Shown here: in pieces, positions 41,954-53,361 of the stretch
Numbering within the stretch: the first letter of the stretch is position 1
How the letters are laid out: each line of letters begins with the position of its first letter
Assembly: GCA_010015655.1 (NCBI GenBank)
Contig: ML976675.1
Span: 310,001 to 374,000, forward strand
DNA from: Bimuria novae-zelandiae CBS 107.79
Lineage: Eukaryota; Ascomycota; Dothideomycetes; Pleosporales; Didymosphaeriaceae
Length of the DNA: 64,000 nt
Reading direction: 5' to 3'
Notes under the pieces: model-generated
What the model saw: only the letters and a program-made list of their open reading frames with translations
Told to the model about the DNA's origin: nothing
Database searches by the model: none
Position numbers and translations under genes: made by a program

Positions 41954-43630
41954 TTATAATGTAGATGGCCCTGCGACAAGGTGTCGATTAGTGCCCATCA
42001 ATGTTGTACGTACTGGTGAGTTCAGCATGCTTTGCCGCTTGTTCCTGCTCTTCTTGATATGCTGTTTCAATGCACTTGAGTCAAGGGGCTTCAGAAGCTC
42101 GAAACTACAAAGCAACTCCGACGAAACCGACATAACAGCGCCCCAATTATCGAATTCGCCGCAGTACTGTCTGGATGTTAGTCGCGTAACTTGAAAATGT
42201 GGAAGAGCACTTACGTTTGGCGCAGAGAAGACAGTGACCAGGATGCGATCGTTGAAGAACTCGTATCCATCTTCAACGACCATGTGTGCCCTGCATACCA
42301 GGTCGAAATCGTGTCGTTGCAGGAATTCCATGATGACCTTCTTTCCAAAACAATAGCTGACACCACGCTCGTTCGATTCCCAGTCATGTTCCATATCGGC
42401 AGGGTCACTCCAAAGCAGGTCGTTGAGCAGACCGTAGTCCGGAACGTCTGTAGGCCGTGCAATTTGACGAATATCATCCATGTGCGACAGGCTTGGAGAG
42501 AGACCACCATGAACGCAGAAAATCTTTTGTGCAACAATAGCAGCAATAGGAAGCGTATTAAACGTGTCGACGAAGGCCTTCCAGACCTTAATATTGCATC
42601 TTCTCTTGCACTCATCGTAGAAGCCGTAGACTCGGGTGACATTAGCGCACTCGTGGTTGCCACGTAGGAGAAAGAAGTTCTCCGGGAACTTTAGCTTGTA
42701 GCACAACAATAGCAGGATCGTCTCCAAACTTTGCTTGCCCCGATCGACGTAGTCTCCAAGGAACAGATAATTCGAGTTGGGCGGAAAGCCACACATTTCA
42801 AACATGCGAATCAGATCCGTGTATTGTCCGTGTACATCACCAACAATCTTGACGGGCGCTGATAGCTCTAGGAGGGCAGGCTGGTTGAGAAATACTTCCC
42901 GTGCGGCTGAGCAGATGGCCATGATTTCAGCATTCTTCAGGCAGACGGTTTTTGTAACTTTGCCCGCGTAACCTGCATCCAGCAACCTCTGGATCATGTC
43001 GTCCAGGTCGATTGTTTTCAGCGCACCGATCTCCATCGGCGAACCCGCCCCATCGTTTGCAGGCGGCGGCTGTTCCACTCGCGGAATAGGCTGATCCTTC
43101 TTTTGCAGTATAGACTCGCCAGGCTGAGCGGTGCTCAAGGGAAGCGGCACGCCTGTGGGGGGCACATCAGATACATGGTCAACCTCGCCGGACTTCTGCG
43201 CCTCGTCCAGATGTTCATGGGCGCCCGATCCCATAGGACCATGGACTGGTGATGGAGGCGGCTCCGGGTCGTTCACTGTCAAATCAGCCATGGCAGCTCT
43301 GTTGAGCTCAGCCTCTTGTGTGGTTGTGGAGGCCGTCGAGCCGCGACGAGACCTATTCCCTCCCTTGCTAGTCGTCGACTTCATGGATGCGGCATCGGAC
43401 TTGTCAGGCTTTGCGTTGCCATCGCTTGCCAGGTTGGAAACTGAATTGCGGGGACTGTCTGATTTTCCGACCGCCGGAATCTTGGATTTGATAGAGTTCC
43501 GGAATGAGCGGGTGGACTCTCGTGTATCCGCTCTTTCAAACGAACGGTAGTTCTCGCGCTCCAGAGAGACGCCGTCGACGGTGCCCTTGTCCCCCTTGTC
43601 CTTCTTGCCGCTGGACTGCTGGTTACCCAT
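41954..43630 (-). CDS. PPZ1: Serine/threonine protein phosphatase PP-Z
   Basis: Exons 43630-42215 and 42166-41954 give 542 residues. The 48-nt intron is a multiple of three and contains no stop, so the frame reads through. Removing it restores the canonical [14 protein letters not shown]. The start [10 protein letters not shown] is an N-myristoylation signal, as in yeast Ppz1. A Ser-rich disordered N-terminus (to about residue 215) precedes a PP1-like catalytic domain with the metal-binding motifs GDVHGQ, GDYVDRG, GNHE, and SRLxxxxHG-type sequence [10 protein letters not shown]. It ends [19 protein letters not shown] enzymes are fungal-specific regulators of K+/Na+ homeostasis and cell-wall integrity, inhibited by Hal3/Vhs3-type proteins. 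In yeast those inhibitors also belong to the PPC decarboxylase that acts next to CAB2 in CoA synthesis. Confidence 0.95.
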   Translation of the reverse strand: MGNQQSSGKKDKGDKGTVDGVSLERENYRSFERADTRESTRSFRNSIKSKIPAVGKSDSPRNSVSNLASDGNAKPDKSDAASMKSTTSKGGNRSRRGSTASTTTQEAELNRAAMADLTVNDPEPPPSPVHGPMGSGAHEHLDEAQKSGEVDHVSDVPPTGVPLPLSTAQPGESILQKKDQPIPRVEQPPPANDGAGSPMEIGALKTIDLDDMIQRLLDAGYAGKVTKTVCLKNAEIMAICSAAREVFLNQPALLELSAPVKIVGDVHGQYTDLIRMFEMCGFPPNSNYLFLGDYVDRGKQSLETILLLLCYKLKFPENFFLLRGNHECANVTRVYGFYDECKRRCNIKVWKAFVDTFNTLPIAAIVAQKIFCVHGGLSPSLSHMDDIRQIARPTDVPDYGLLNDLLWSDPADMEHDWESNERGVSYCFGKKVIMEFLQRHDFDLVCRAHMVVEDGYEFFNDRILVTVFSAPNVSALPHFQVTRLTSRQYCGEFDNWGAVMSVSSELLCSFELLKPLDSSALKQHIKKSRNKRQSMLNSPVRTTLMGTNRHLVAGPSTL

Positions 43631-45069
43631 ATCGGCAGGTTAAGATGTCGGAACGAGCGGATCGTACCGCGGTGTATGTGTGTGTGTGTGTCCGTCTGGA
43701 AGAGGTGGGCAGGGTGAAGGAAGGCGGCGGTGCGAGTGTTGGTGTGAGCACGGCAGTCGCTGCGTGGTGTCCCAGACGCTGGGTGTCTGCTACCACAAAC
43801 AGCAGCCGCAACTCGCAATGGAGATGGGGATGGTAGGAAGGCCACGAGCCTGGCGGTGTTAGGGCGGTCGGTACAGGCGCGACAGGAATGTCGTCAAGCT
43901 AGCCTCTGGCGATGTCACGAGCTGCCTTTCGGGACACTGAGCGTGCCAGGGCTGCACAAGGGAGCGGACGTCGGGCGGCGAGTCGGTCTCTTGCTGGTGA
44001 GCCAGAGCGATGGATGTGTGTGCGCGTGTGGGTTAGGGACAGCAGGAGACAGCACGCATGGGGCTGATGATATCAATCTAGTCCGCAGCAGTCCCTTGGG
44101 CGTCGCGCGGAGGTGCTAGCGACGTAAGCGAACAGGTCGATTAGTGCACACGCCGGCTACGTCTGTTGGCAGTGGCGACACGGCGGTTTTGCAGTCGAGG
44201 CGGACTGATTGCGAAGGTTCTGATAGTAAGACTAGCGCGGGGCTATCTTCCACTCTCTCTATGCACACGAGCAGCCGGCTAGAGATGGTGCTGGAGGGCA
44301 ACGCCTTGCGGAGAGGCTGAGGGGCAGCGGGCAGACTGGCGGCAGAGAGAGCACCTGGGCAGACTCAGCGTCACTGGGGATGTGCACGGGTCAGTGAGTG
44401 GCTAGGGTGAAGGGCTAGCTCTGGGAGCACTCAGAGGCCAAGGCGCTTCAAGGCGGTAGCGCAGCGAGGAGCATGCACACAAAGTAGATCTCGCAATGAC
44501 CAAAGCAAACACGTTTGACTAAATACCTAACCGGTAATGGTGCTATTAATTGACCGTTGAGCCACGTGCTTCCGAGGCGCGCCGGCCGCCAGTGAGATTT
44601 GTCTGATCTGAGGCTGGCACCATGGCCAGCTTCAGCCCACACACCACTGTGAACGACTCCATGAATGATATATATTCAAGCATTTCCACTCCTCCAAGCT
44701 GCAGGCTGTTCCCACCAGGTCCCGGCGGGTCTTGCTGCTTAAAACTTTTGCGCTTGCTAGTTGCCCACCTACATGTCGGTTTGAGTCCCTCGCGGGCCAA
44801 TGCACAAATGACTCAGCTATGTTCGTCCAAGCGAGGTAAATAAAGTTTTCCTGAACATCGCTTTCCAAAATATATGCAGCCAAGTGCTAACTCATCTTCA
44901 TAGTATGTGAAGTATGTACAACCATAACTTACCAATACACAGAAATGACTAAGCCATTGGCGCCAAGCAGGAATTCCGACAACCAGGCTTAGAATACGAG
45001 CAGACCGGGAAACGTCACCGCGAGAAAGAAATGTATTCCACGTGGCTACTCATCGGGTGTTTTGGGCAT
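43631..45069. other. Intergenic region, about 1.4 kb
   Basis: No gene is seen. It holds the PP-Z promoter, with a short GT microsatellite at about 43675-43692. Its right end is the 3' flank of the aldehyde dehydrogenase gene. Confidence 0.5.
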
Positions 45070-46976
45070 TCAAAGTCTGGTCCCCAGATTGACGTGGATA
45101 GCCTATTGTTGTCAGTATCGGCGCGTCAGACGAGAAGCGTTATAAGAATCATACCTTTCTGTTAGTGTAAGCTTCGAGACCAGCTTCTCCAAGCTCCCTT
45201 CCGATGCCGCTTTGCTTGACCCCGCCAAAAGGCACACGAATGTCGGAGTCGTTACTCGAATTGATCCACACCATGCCTGCTTCGATCAGACGGGCAACGC
45301 GGTGTGCCTTCGTGATATCCTGGGTGAATAGTGCTGCACCAAGACCGTAGGTTGTGTCATTCGCGCGTTCAATTGCCTCTTCCTCTGTCTTGAATGAAGA
45401 TATCACCACAAACGGACCGAACACCTCTTCCCGGTAGATTTTCATGTTATCCTTGACGTCGGTAAATATGGTGGGTGCAATAAAGAAGCCTTTTCCTCCA
45501 ACATCCTTAAAGGCTTCGCCGCCAGCAATCAGCTTTGCGCCGTCGGACTTCCCAGCTTCGATATACGAAAGGACTCTCTCGAACTGAGTCTTGGTGACTT
45601 GCGGGCCTTGGAACGTATCGTCTTTGAACGGATCACCGACTACAGATGCCTTGGAGACGTGTTCTTTGAATGCTTCGACGAACTTGTCGTATATCCCTTC
45701 TTGAACAAGGATCCGAGAGGTGGCTGTGCAAACTTGTCCCTGGTTGTACACTATAAAGATGCAAAGTCAGTGAAGATTCAGTGGACGACGATGACTTGCG
45801 AGCGTCTCGAAATGAATCTTGCGCCAAATGACAGAGTGCAACCTCCGGGATTCACTTACTTATGCCAACATGGGACCACTTGACTGCTTGGTCCAGTTCG
45901 GCATCGTCGAAGACCAACAGTGGTGATTTTCCGCCCGTTTCTAGTGTGATATTTTTCATGTTCACTGCTGCCATCTTCATGATCTCTTTTCCAGTGGCCG
46001 TTGACCCCGTGAAGGCAATCTTGTCGACATCCAAATGTGAGGCCAGCGCTGCACCCGCCTTTCGACCTTCTCCATTAATGATATTGATGACACCTGGTGG
46101 GAATCCAGCCTCTTTCACCAATGATGCAAGGTACAGAATGGACAGCGGCGTCTGCTCGGCTGCTTTCAACACAACGGTATTGCCAGTGCACAAGGCAGGA
46201 CCGAGCTTCCACGCAGCCATCGCCAGCGGGAAGTTCCAGGGAATGATTTGTCCGCAAACACCGAGCGGCTCGCGCACTGTATAAGCTAGCTTCGCTGGCG
46301 AGGTATCAATGACCTGGCCGTGAATCTTGTTCGCATACCTGCGTGTGATGTTATTAACCCATGTTCAGGTGAAGGGGACGTAAGTCATGCCCGCACATAC
46401 CCAGCGTAGTACTTGATTGTGTTGATTACCTCGCCAAGGTCGTCATTTAAAGACACCTGGTACGGCTTCCCGTTGTCCCACGTCTCGATAGTAGCGAGCG
46501 TTTCCCTGTGTTGCTCAATCAACTGAGCGAACTTGTAAAGAAGATCTGAGCGCGCATTGGTGTCCATGTCCCGCCATGAGGGATCCTTGAACGCCTTGCG
46601 GGCAGCAGCTACCGCTTTGTCGACGTCTTCCGGCCCTGCGGCGTATACTGATGCTATTTCGCTCTCATCGCTGCTCCGAGTCAGCTTGTAATGGAAGAGC
46701 TGCTAGCAATGTCTCAGACCTTGGATTGATACTCGTGATTGTCTCACCAGACTGCGATGCCACGAACTCATTATTGATGAACAAGCCCCGCGGCTGCTTG
46801 TATTTGTGTCCATTGGGCGCTTTTAACTCCACGAATAGGTCAGACATAGTGCTGTAGGCGTTGCAGCTAGTATCTCTCCCGATGATAACAAATTGATTTG
46901 GTAGATGAGGTCTTAACAAGCCCTTTGGTTGTGGGACAAAGGAAGCTCGAACGAAGCGGGGTAGATGACGGGACAT
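45070..46976 (-). CDS. NAD(P)-dependent aldehyde dehydrogenase, possibly mitochondrial
   Basis: Five exons (46976-46720, 46670-46401, 46338-45860, 45750-45155, 45102-45070) give 544 residues from the upstream ATG, or 501 from the internal ATG at 46847, the usual fungal ALDH length. The extra 43 residues ([20 protein letters not shown] and on) are Arg-rich with no acidic residue for about 34 positions, like a mitochondrial presequence. Dual targeting is possible. Family motifs are [19 protein letters not shown] with the general-base Glu, NQGQVCTA with the catalytic Cys created across intron 3, and EEVFGPF. The short last exon encodes [10 protein letters not shown], the conserved C-terminal end. 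It oxidises aldehydes such as acetaldehyde to acids; the closest type is the ALD5/AldA class, exact substrate unknown. It is divergent from the N-terminal methyltransferase gene. Confidence 0.93.
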
Positions 46977-47391
46977 GTCGGACAGACTTATTTATTAGTG
47001 CCCACTCTAGACATTGGTAGGCACGATATGGTCGGAAGCACTTGCCGCATCAGGCGTTAACGTGAGGCAAGTGCGACGGATTGGAGAAGATACCTCGGAG
47101 GTGCGATGAGCGTGTTGCGAAGTCGCGTCAACCCTGGAAGAACGTGTGGGGTCGTTTGGATGTGTACCCCGCCGTCGACCCTGCTTCATAACACGAGAAC
47201 TTTACAACCAACATTGTGATTGCAAAAATCTAGTCAGCGTTACGCGACAATCGCAGCCGGCTAGCTGAGCGTTCCTATGAAAGACGCACTACCTCCTTCG
47301 AACATTGATAATCTTCCCCTCGCCACACGAACGACGTCTCAGTCTGCACACTGCACGCGCAACACCACGAGAACACGCAGCGATACACAGC
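46977..47391. promoter_or_regulatory. Divergent promoter region, ALDH / N-terminal methyltransferase
   Basis: This 415-base spacer lies between two divergent start codons. If the internal ALDH start is used, the spacer is 544 bases. No specific site is identified. Confidence 0.5.
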
Positions 47392-48171
47392 ATGGATATG
47401 ACATCCGATCCTCCTTTTCCCGACGCCTCAGCTCCTGACGCCCAGATCAACCATGCGCACTCAATAGAGTACTGGAACTCCGTCTCCTCGAACATCACGG
47501 GCATGCTCGGCGGCTACCCGCAAACCTCGCGCATCGACCTCCAGGGATCCTCCAACTTCCTCACCAAACTCCGCCGCGCGAAGTCCATACAAGCTGCAAA
47601 GCAGACTCTGCCCCCGCTAGCCCGGGTCGCAGACTGCGGAGCCGGCGTCGGGCGTATAACAAAGGAATTTTTGCTCAAAGTGAGCAAGCAGGTCGATGTC
47701 GTGGAGCCGGTCAAAAAATTTACGGACGAGCTGGTGCAGAGTCTGGGTAGCGGGGAGTGGGCTGGAGATGGCGAAGCTGTTAATGAAGGCAGAGGGCAGG
47801 TCGGCGACGTGATAAATCTGGGGCTACAGGATTGGGTTCCTGAGAAAGGTGCATATGATTTAATATGGAACCAATGGTGCTTAGGCCACTTGACGGACGT
47901 GCAGCTTGTTGCATACTTCAAGCGGTGCAAGGACGGGCTGATCAAGGCTGAAGATGGGAGAGATGCGTGGATCGTGGTCAAGGAGAACATGTCCACGGAA
48001 TTTACGGGCAAGGACATATACGACGAGGAGGACTCGAGTGTGACAAGGTCGGATGAGAAGTTCAGGCAGTTGTTCCAGGAGGCTGGGCTTAGGATTGTGG
48101 CGACGGAGCTGCAGAAGGGTTTCCCCAAGGAACTGTTTCCTGTGCGGATATACGCTCTGAAGCCCATATGA
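47392..48171 (+). CDS. TAE1: Alpha N-terminal protein methyltransferase (NTMT1/Tae1 type)
   Basis: A 259-residue single-exon enzyme. The family methylates the alpha-amino group of proteins starting X-Pro-Lys after Met removal, such as ribosomal proteins L12 and S25. Signature sequence: SIEYWNSVSSNITGMLGGY, then SNFLTKL, VADCGAGVGRITKEFLL (SAM-binding motif I, Asp81-Gly85), VDVVEPVKKF, INLGLQDWVPE, YDLIWNQWCLGHLTD and IVVKEN. The C-terminus GFPKELFPVRIYALKPI matches the family end. The first ATG, MDMTSD at 47392, is chosen; the frame continues upstream without coding character, and an ATG two codons downstream is equally possible. It converges with Med8, the two stops lying 224 bases apart. 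Confidence 0.94.
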   Translation: MDMTSDPPFPDASAPDAQINHAHSIEYWNSVSSNITGMLGGYPQTSRIDLQGSSNFLTKLRRAKSIQAAKQTLPPLARVADCGAGVGRITKEFLLKVSKQVDVVEPVKKFTDELVQSLGSGEWAGDGEAVNEGRGQVGDVINLGLQDWVPEKGAYDLIWNQWCLGHLTDVQLVAYFKRCKDGLIKAEDGRDAWIVVKENMSTEFTGKDIYDEEDSSVTRSDEKFRQLFQEAGLRIVATELQKGFPKELFPVRIYALKPI

Positions 48172-48395
48172 TCCCAGGAGGCTTATCTGGAAGGCGACTG
48201 GCTGGAACAAGCATGATGGCAAGGATATTTTAGCAGCATTATACCCGAAGATATCAGACTTGAATTTCCCAATCCTAAGTGCTATGCTACTGAGAGCCCA
48301 CTGGTATCATGCCCATTGTCCTAACGCCCATTTTGCCAATTAACATACGCCTGCTTCACCCACGAAGCCGCCGGACCAGCTCACATTCTAGCCGG

Positions 48396-49342
48396 TTACA
48401 GGGCCGCTCCTGTCGACATGAACTTGTGTATCGTATTGAGCGACATCATGGGCACATCCTTCGCATCCGACTTGTGGGCGCTCGCCGCACCTCCCGTCTG
48501 CGCACCCGTGCCCTCCACATCCTCCATTTCCTCGTCCTCATCTTCATCTTCGTCGCCAGACTCTTCCAGTGCATTCTGCGCGACAGCCGCCTGATCTTCT
48601 GCGATATCATAGACGTCTCTCCATAACTCCGCCAATTGATCCTCGTCCAGATAAGCCTTCTGCCTCCTCAGCCTCGTGCTTCCCTCCTCAACCCCATCCA
48701 TCTCTTCATCGTCGTCCTCGTTAGCTCGCTTGGCCTCAATGCCCCAGTCTCCGGGCACGTGTGCGAACTCGGCAGCTTTGACCAGCTTCGCCCGGATCCA
48801 GTCTTGTTCTTTGGCGCCAGGCTCTTTAGAGAAGATCGTGTCTATCAGGGCGGCCATCTGTGGGTCGCCATTTGGCATGGGAGGGATAGGGAACGCATGA
48901 AGAGCGCGGAAGGTGGCTAATGTCTTGGGATCGTTGTTGATGAATGATTGGATGCTGTTGATGGTACCGCTGACTGCAGAGATGTTGCGTTGGATGGTGG
49001 GCCTGGCTTGGTGTTAGTGTCGTAACATGGGCTCGACATGCCTACAAGAGAGCATATGACGAAGGCAGATCGAGCAGGCTACAAACTGGTAGCGGGCAGA
49101 AAGTGTGATAGCGCCTCGATTCAAGAAAGCGTGTGACAATAGCAAAACAGAATAAGAACTCTAAAATACAGATCGAGTTCGACCTACCAGTCTGGCGGCG
49201 TCTGCTGATTCGCTAAGATCTCTTTCTTCATCTGCTCCAGTATCCAGACTAGCGACATCAATCTGGCGCGTAATGACTCTAGCATTGCGATATCAGCCTT
49301 GTCAGGCTCACCAGTGGCGACTTGTACCACGTTTGAGGCCAT
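48396..49342 (-). CDS. med8: Mediator complex subunit 8
   Basis: Exons 49342-49188 and 49002-48396 give 253 residues, the normal fungal length. The join completes a Trp codon: QQTPPDW continues as PTIQRNISAVSGTINSIQSF. Med8 is part of the Mediator head module and bridges Med18/Med20 to the core. Family features are ALESLRxRL-like MLESLRARLMSLVWILEQMK near the N-terminus, the coil IQRNISAVSG, and FRALHAFPIPPMP (family SALHAFPLP). An acidic C-terminal region with DEDEDEDEEMEDVE precedes the end HKFMSTGAAL. The single intron is 185 nt, the longest found in the window, so an internal exon or a regulated intron is possible. Confidence 0.9.
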
Positions 49343-50418
49343 TCTGAGAGAAGAAGCTAGGGTTGAAGAACCAAAGTCGTGTTGTGTTGCTGCGTTGACT
49401 GTGGTCGCGCGAACTGAAAGGCGATTGGTGTAGAGAAAGACTGCCCGCTCCGAAGGAACGAAGCTTGGCGCAATGCTCCGTATCACCGCATGGCGAAGGG
49501 TGCTTTTCACTCCGCACGCTCACCATCCTGCTGCATGCTTCGCGGCATTCAATAACTACCAGTTGATTTTCTACTCTCAAAAAAAAAAAATCTCCGGTTT
49601 TTTGGTTGCCGCGCCTTCACGATTGTAGCGAACCATTCACACGTGAATATTTCACCACGCGCTCGTACGCATTCGACCAGGCATGGGACCAGCCGGCTTC
49701 TACGTTCTGTTCGAGCGAGCCTGTTCGCTCGCATCTATGCTGTTTGTTGTGCCGTGAGTCATTGTCAATCGCGTCGCCGGCTAGTTGGTCGCGTTCATTC
49801 TGCCGTCTAAATGTCCACCACGAGTGCACGTTGTTCTAGTTACCAGCTCAGTGTCACTCATCAAAGTCTTTGCTCACAAAAGTATGGGCAGTGACCTATG
49901 AGAGACCAAAGCTGCAGTGAAAGAAGGTGCAGACCCACCACTGCTACTTCGTGGAGGCATTGCAGGACAAGACGACCTCTTCGTACGGTTTGGACTATGT
50001 AAGTGATCGGAGTCGAAAGGTGACCCAATCAAACGGCCGATAAGAGTGGAGCTAGTACCATCCTATAGCGCGCTTTCCTCTCCCACACCTCACATGAAGG
50101 CACCTCTCCCTCACTTACCTTTGTGGGGTAGCCTTCCTATTGTTAGGAGGTTGCAACCCATTCAACAACAAAGCTAACCTACTAGTCTGCGACTGACCAT
50201 CGGGCATTGGTGCCTAGCGTTCCAGTTCACTCACATCTATTTCCTCGGCTACCCTGCTCACATCTTCTTTCAATCTCTACAAATTTACTCCTCAGCTTGC
50301 AGCTTCCAATTTTGACCTACACATACTCTTTTGTCTACAAACTTCAATTTCAAATCCAGTCCGGCAGACTACACACTGCATTTCTTCTCACTTCACTGAT
50401 CACTGACCACTGACCGCC
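49343..50418. promoter_or_regulatory. Divergent intergenic region, about 1.1 kb
   Basis: Holds the Med8 promoter and that of the 702-residue unknown gene. The right half is strongly CT-rich up to the ATG at 50419, as in fungal leaders. No gene is seen. Confidence 0.5.
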
Positions 50419-52794
50419 ATGGACTGGCCAGGCAGAGGTCGGCCATATCAGTCTTCGCAAGCGTGGTTCTTTGCGACACCGGAAGAGGTCTACGGCAAGC
50501 GCGACATGGAAGACAAGACAGAGTGGCGTTACGACACTACTCCCTCGCCATATGAAGCGTTTAGCCGCGAGTTCTCATCCAGAATGTGGGATAGCGATGT
50601 GAGCCACAGGAATCCTCGTGCCAAAGGTCCCACCCGGGGCCAGGATGCAGCTGTTTCATCCGTTTATGCCAGTAACCAAGCTCAGGCAACTGCAACAAGC
50701 AAGGCTCCAGCTAAGTCTATCATCAAGACGGCTGAGAAGGCCTCGCAGGAAGCACGGAAGGCACCCGACACCAGTAACATCGCGGCTTGCATTATTGAAA
50801 AGAACAAATCGACTGCTGGTCCACGAAACAAGAATAAGAGGAAAAAGAATAAGGCCAAGGCCAACCAGACGACAGACATAGCGATCGTACCGGAGGTCAA
50901 GGCCAAGGTGAGCGAGAAGCAGCCAGAAGCTCAGAAAGCAACGGATCACACTGTCGTATCTGAGAAGAAAGAGAAGAGCAAGAAGCAGCCAAGGCACAGG
51001 AAGGCAATGAACTCCAAGAAAGTAGAACGAGTCGAGCCAGCAGATCTCGCCTTAGTCACGGGACGTATAGTCGAAGACAAGCCAACAAAAGCCAAAGGCC
51101 TTACCAAGGATTGCTCCATAATGGAGTCCCCGTGAGTACTTGTGCAGAATCCAATGTAGATCATATAGCTAATGACTTATGGCAGACCCTTGATCAAGCT
51201 CGTACAGCAAACTGTGGATCAATATCGAAATCAGTCTGCAACACATTTTGCCCTCCATATCAATGTTCAATTCTCTGAGTCCGACCGAGTGCCAGACCGC
51301 AACACGCCCGACTTTAAGCTGGAGCTGACATTCCAGAACTACAGCCAGCAGGTCCAGAAGATTTGTCGCCAGAAATTCCGCAATGGACGCCCAACGCGCG
51401 TAGTGCAGGTGCGCGAAAACGGTCGTTGGATACCGCTCCATGTTCTTTTGGGTAGACACTTTCCAGTGAGTCCTTAGAGAATTCAAACAATGCGTGACTA
51501 TAGCTCATTCGTCTAGGTCTCGGAAGCCAACGCGTCTGAAGAAACACTGAAGGCGTATTGGGACGGCAACGGCAAGTCGTTCAACTGGGCTGGATTAGCT
51601 ACAGAGCTGAAAGAGAACGTCATTCAGTTCTGCATTGTGAAAGCTCCACGTCACCCCGATTCTTTCCACGAGATTGGTCAGACGGGACGTGACCCACGCC
51701 TTATCGTTCGCAGCTACGGGCCACCTGTGTGCGAAGTGATTGATAGACTAGGCGAATGGAAGGATCTTCTGCTCGTGTCGACCCAAGTACGCACGATAAC
51801 GCTTCGGCTTTGCCTTTCTGGCAGCGTGGTGAGTGATCCGATATCCGAACTATGGGAACAAAAGGCTAACCGAATATCCACCCTATAGGCATTCGACAAG
51901 GGACTTTGTATCACGAGCAATCGATACTCCAACTTTCAGTCGCGCCTTCAAGATCTAGACCTGCACGCTCAGATCATTGAGCCCAACAGCGTGCCCCCTA
52001 AGCAAAACCCAGAAGATATAGGTCACCTATTGCGAGACGCATACCGAGATACTCCCAAACTCTATCCCGAACTACAGCGATATGCGACGTTTCTCCATGG
52101 CATTCGCAAGATCGACATATGTTTCGGCTTCATCGACTTCTATCGCTTCTTCAAGGTGACTGTTGGAGGTTTCGATCGTCAACCGAAGCGGAGGAACCAG
52201 ACTATAACCTGCGATGTCTTGGACAAGTTGCTTTTTCTTAACGAAGTATGTCAGACCGGGCTGGTCCATTCTTTGATACGCATGCTGATACTTATAGATT
52301 GTCGTTCGTCTCCCTGAGCGTCGCCAGCATTGGCTGAATCGTACAGCAGAGCCAGAACGGCCCTTGTTCCACAGCGTGTTTCCGTGTCTCCGCAACATCT
52401 TCAGGATACTTTACGAGCGTATTGCTGAAGCTCTTGCGGCGTACGAGAATGTTAGCGTCAAGAACTTCCTGGATGAGAGTGAGGAAGATCGTTTCTGGGG
52501 TGAGTCACATCAAGAAACTGCGGTGAAGAGTAGAAACTAACCAACATAGGCCTGCGACGCACCGCCGTGAAAGCACTAGAAGGTGCCGATCTGCCGCAGC
52601 CTGATAGGCTCACCGTCGACCAATTGCTAGAGCTCAACGAACACGATGGAGGCGGCATTCAGTTGCCCGCATCTGACGGAGATGAGACGTTTGAGAACAA
52701 GGAGGCGGCCGAGGCGGACGGCTTCTATCCAATCCACTGCGAATGCGCTGTCTCTTGCCGAGAACAGTACGATTACGACCCAGGAGAGTTGTAG
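50419..52794 (+). CDS. Uncharacterised six-exon protein
   Basis: Exons 50419-51131, 51186-51465, 51517-51828, 51889-52245, 52298-52499 and 52550-52794 join in frame to 702 residues. Every intron is 50-60 nt with clean GT..AG. The N-terminal third is disordered and rich in Lys, with nuclear-localisation-like runs (RNKNKRKKNKAKANQ, EKKEKSKKQPRHRK). The rest looks folded: LIKLVQQTVDQYRNQSATHF, FQNYSQQVQKICRQKFRNG, WIPLHVLLGRHFP, KSFNWAGLATELKENVIQF, FIDFYRFFKVTVGG, and ILYERIAEALAAYENVSVKN. It ends with an acidic Cys-containing tail (HCECAVSCREQYDYDPGEL). I recognise no family. The coherent splicing and length make a real gene very likely. A nuclear location is inferred from the basic clusters. 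Confidence 0.8.
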
Positions 52795-53361
52795 GCTAGC
52801 CGTTAAGGGCATGTCATGGGTACTTCGTCAATGATCTTTAAGGCATAGGGAGTGGGATATATTTAAGGTTGGCATCTTTTTCGGTTTATCATTAGGCTTG
52901 TGGTTTATGGATATTACGGGTTTGGTTGTATTCTGGTCTTTCTTTTTGTGTACTGTACAATGAAAAGTGTAGTCTTGGGTAGGCATTCTGCTCGTTCGAT
53001 TGTGATTCGGAGTTTACCGCAGCAACCGAAGTGGCATAGGAAGAAAGAAAACAACATCTAAAGAAAAAGCGGGGTCGAATGGGCTTTCACGGAACTGGAC
53101 CAGGGAAGGGAATTTACCCCAGAAAAGCACACGGACCTTGATGTCAGTTGTGGCACGACTTTGTTGGCTGATGTGCCTCGGTCGGTAGTTGTTCGTTTCA
53201 GGTGTCAGCATGCACTAACAAACGCCCGACGCGCGCGTCGTCAAAGCTGCATGCGCGTCATTAAAGCTGCATGCGCTTCAATCATGACCGTCTCTCTTCT
53301 TGAGGCATCTTGATATACCACTTTTTTGGACCCAGTTCTGAACCTGCAATAGCGTGCGATC
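52795..53361. promoter_or_regulatory. Intergenic region and FAT1 promoter
   Basis: A T-rich 3' flank is followed by the promoter of the acyl-CoA synthetase gene. Two near-identical copies of a block containing AAAGCTGCATGCGC lie side by side at about 53240-53276. Confidence 0.5.

Noticed and set aside
44740..44810. tRNA-like B box (GGTTTGAGTCC)
   Set aside because: The surrounding bases do not form a T stem or the rest of a cloverleaf.
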